Origin: a bacterium UBP7_UBA7824
GTDB lineage: Bacteria > UBP7 > UBA6624
Direction: 5' to 3'
Assembly: GCA_002501535.1 (NCBI GenBank)
Contig: DLTY01000053.1
Location: 1-34,871, forward strand
Length of the DNA stretch: 34,871 nucleotides
The notes below the pieces were generated by a model that did no database searches, was not told the origin of the DNA, and worked only from the letters and a program-made list of their open reading frames with translations. Of the stretch, positions 33,198-34,871 are shown piece by piece. Position 1 is the first letter of the stretch, and every line of letters begins with the position of its first letter. Both the position numbers and the translations under genes were made by a program.

Positions 33198-34196
33198 TCA
33201 GGCAATTCCCTGTTTGCTACTGAGCATCAAATGTATTTCAAGCATTTTTTGATTCATTGTATTTATTGATATGTTAATTTTTCCTTGCTTGCCGTTTATG
33301 GCAGGAGATAACCTTGAGGAAATACTTTCTACTATTTCTTGATGCAAGCAAGCACTGATTGGAGGGCCGTTTATCCAGCATAAAGCCCTATGAGGGGGTT
33401 TGTTGATTGGCAAAGGTCTTAAGAGTGTTCCTTCAAATGATTCTTCAATAGCCATATGTATCATGGTTTCTTCTTTTGATTTCCCTTGTCCAAAATGTAT
33501 TTGTCCTGCATTTCTGAAAAACTCAAGTATGTTTGCTTTATCTAGATTTATAGTGTTGTAATTGTTCTCAATGATTAGCTCAATAATTTCCATAAGGCAG
33601 GAGTCAGCTTTATGCAAGGCATCTTCCAAAGTTCCTTGAAAGCTTGAGTAAAGTTTGTCATTTGAAATTATCAAATAAGAATCAAGTTTGTCATTTGAAT
33701 GCTTCAAGGAGTCATCAATTATCTCCAGAGAATCAGGATTTTCACTTACTGTAGGTTGGATGAAAAAACCTAACTTAATTGTTTTTCTTCCAAGTTGGTC
33801 TAGAGATTGTTCCAGCTGTTCAAGCGCCCATGGAAGAATTGCTGATCCGCTACCATAGCCTAAACAGGATATGAAAATTATCAAATCAATATTTTCTGTT
33901 TTTTCAATTTTTGTATTTTCCATCTTGTCTTCAACAAGGTATTCTTTTAAGCCGTAATAATCACAATCAGTACCTTTGCCTCCATACCTATCTACTGCTA
34001 TGTTGTATTTTTTGACATCTTCTGAAAGGTTATTCAAGCTTGATATAGATGTGTCTATTGCATCTTTTTGAATGCTTTTATGCAATCTGCTATTGATTCT
34101 TTTTAGTATCTTGCATCCTGCACCACCTAAAGCAATGATTTTCACGTTTATATCTAGATTGTTTTTTTCTTGTTTTCCGAAGAGGTTGTCAGTCAT
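33198..34196 (-). CDS. Divergent FtsZ-like tubulin-superfamily GTPase
   Basis: FtsZ polymerises into the division ring. This 332-residue homologue aligns end to end with the FtsZ core: T1 IIALGGAGCKILKRI (20-34), a T3-like YGGKGTD (71-77), T4 CLGYGSGSA (111-119) in place of GGGTGTG, SNDKL (178-182), and the T7 loop INLDKAN (216-222) in place of NVDFADV. The synergy-loop Asp equivalent to E. coli Asp212 is therefore Asn222. AGQIHFGQG (230-238) matches the conserved GxAxMGxG. The protein ends with the C-terminal beta domain; the linker and the conserved peptide that binds FtsA, ZipA or SepF are missing. It lies directly between murB and yggS, where ftsZ is expected. It may be the cell's only FtsZ or a specialised paralogue. 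AGGAC upstream supports the ATG. Confidence 0.82.
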   Translation of the reverse strand: MTDNLFGKQEKNNLDINVKIIALGGAGCKILKRINSRLHKSIQKDAIDTSISSLNNLSEDVKKYNIAVDRYGGKGTDCDYYGLKEYLVEDKMENTKIEKTENIDLIIFISCLGYGSGSAILPWALEQLEQSLDQLGRKTIKLGFFIQPTVSENPDSLEIIDDSLKHSNDKLDSYLIISNDKLYSSFQGTLEDALHKADSCLMEIIELIIENNYNTINLDKANILEFFRNAGQIHFGQGKSKEETMIHMAIEESFEGTLLRPLPINKPPHRALCWINGPPISACLHQEIVESISSRLSPAINGKQGKINISINTMNQKMLEIHLMLSSKQGIA

Positions 34197-34871
34197 GCTT
34201 AAAATGTCCTATTTTTTCTACTTCAGCAGTTAGTTTTATTCCTGTTTTTGAGAATACATTTTTTTTGATTGCTTCTATCATTTCAAAAACATCTTCAGCT
34301 TTTGATTTTCCTTGATTTATTATGAAATTTCCATGTGTTTTTGAAACTTGTAAATTTTTAATCTTGAATCCTTTAAGCCCACATGAATCTATTATTTTTC
34401 CAGCTGATTTACCTTTGGGATTTTTAAATATACAACCTACAGAGCTTCCTTTTGGCTGTGTTGATAATCTGTATTTCATGAATTTTTGATTTTCTTGCTT
34501 TATTTTTTCTTTTTGTTTATTTTGTAATTTAAAGTTGGCCTTTATTATTCCGTATTGATTTTTTAGCGAGCAATATCTATAGCCATATCCAAAGTCATTT
34601 TTTTGAAGTGTTTTTACTTGAAGTGTTTTTTTATTTATAACTGTAACTGATTCGAGTATGTCAATAATATTCATTTCTTTTGGGCCGCAGTTTGTTGCTA
34701 TCCATCCTCCAATCGTTCCTGGCAATCCTGAAAATGGCTCCATTCCAGATAAAGATTGATTTTCAGCATATTTGATTACCGCTGATCCGAACGTTCCACC
34801 ACCACAAGATACTAGATTGTTATGATGTGTAATTTTCAAAAAATCTCCTTTTAGTTTTATTGCTCCATCTA
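34189..34871 (-). CDS. murB: UDP-N-acetylenolpyruvoylglucosamine reductase, 5' end beyond window
   Basis: MurB reduces enolpyruvyl-UDP-GlcNAc to UDP-MurNAc, the second step of peptidoglycan synthesis. The frame is open past the right edge: the codons before the TTG at 34839 read DGAIKLKGDF, which fits MurB, so that TTG is not the start. Visible are the FAD-binding VSCGGGTFG and LSGMEPFSGLPGTIGGWIATNCG, the GYGYRYCSL segment, and the active-site GSSVGCIFKNP, followed by SAGKIIDSCGLKG and THGNFIIN. The proton-donor position of GSVFKNP is Cys rather than Ser. The C-terminal domain is short, of the type IIb-like kind. The 3' end overlaps the ftsZ-like gene by 8 nt. Confidence 0.95.
   Translation of the reverse strand, partial: DGAIKLKGDFLKITHHNNLVSCGGGTFGSAVIKYAENQSLSGMEPFSGLPGTIGGWIATNCGPKEMNIIDILESVTVINKKTLQVKTLQKNDFGYGYRYCSLKNQYGIIKANFKLQNKQKEKIKQENQKFMKYRLSTQPKGSSVGCIFKNPKGKSAGKIIDSCGLKGFKIKNLQVSKTHGNFIINQGKSKAEDVFEMIEAIKKNVFSKTGIKLTAEVEKIGHFKHD

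Noticed and set aside
34839..34871. TTG at 34839 as the murB start
   Set aside because: The frame stays open to the window edge with MurB-like residues, and the product would lack the N-terminal part of the FAD-binding domain.
1..34871. CRISPR arrays, tRNA or rRNA genes, insertion sequences, attachment sites
   Set aside because: The gaps are 80 bp or less, and I saw no regularly spaced repeats, cloverleaf-like sequence, transposase or integrase; a tRNA scan would confirm this.

Overview
The window is 34.9 kb of very AT-rich bacterial DNA that is about 99% coding. It holds 27 protein genes, one truncated at each edge, and no tRNA, rRNA, CRISPR array, insertion sequence or prophage signature. 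The longest gap between genes is 80 bp. Most neighbours on the same strand overlap or abut (TAATG, ATGA, GTGA, TTGA), and several starts are GTG or TTG. This is the architecture of a streamlined genome, perhaps from a free-living aquatic bacterium. Lipoproteins, Lgt, MurB, UppP and FtsK show a peptidoglycan-building, lipoprotein-bearing bacterium. I cannot assign a phylum from the sequence alone.

Layout. At the left edge lies the N-terminus of a probable ClC-type channel (minus strand). A plus-strand block (183-8526) follows: SNF2-family helicase, YpdA-like flavoprotein reductase, YfhO-like multi-pass membrane protein, a DUF1858/A-type Fe-S carrier fusion, a 7Fe-type ferredoxin, archaeal-type phosphoglycerate mutase and a small membrane protein. 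A large secreted serine hydrolase (minus) is divergent from a GH20 hexosaminidase, which leads a plus-strand run with a PolX/PHP protein, alaS and ruvX. A minus-strand operon at 17438-21424 holds an MscS channel, a secreted unknown, a CCA-adding enzyme and a cation/Ca2+ exchanger. A saccharopine-dehydrogenase-like gene (plus) is followed by a roughly 12-kb minus-strand run: murB, ftsZ-like, yggS, uppP, ftsK, lgt, two lipoproteins, uvrA, uvrC.

How the genes work together. The right-hand run joins cell-wall precursor synthesis (MurB), lipid-carrier recycling (UppP), a division cytomotive protein (FtsZ-like), chromosome translocation (FtsK), lipoprotein maturation (Lgt plus two predicted substrates) and nucleotide-excision repair (UvrA, UvrC). 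The left-hand run has a redox and Fe-S flavour (YpdA-like, Fe-S carrier, ferredoxin).

Most notable points. (1) A highly divergent FtsZ homologue lies directly after murB, with an altered tubulin signature, an Asp-to-Asn change at the T7-loop catalytic position and no C-terminal tail. (2) A PolX protein has apparently lost its polymerase carboxylates but keeps an intact PHP site. (3) UvrC lacks its C-terminal HhH domain, next to a UvrA missing half of its first zinc module. (4) The Fe-S carrier fusion has a shifted first cysteine. (5) Lgt shares a transcription unit with a beta-propeller lipoprotein that also has a C-terminal membrane helix, and with a PKD/cohesin-like lipoprotein. I saw no clear, wholly new multi-gene system; the divergent FtsZ locus is the best candidate for something undescribed.
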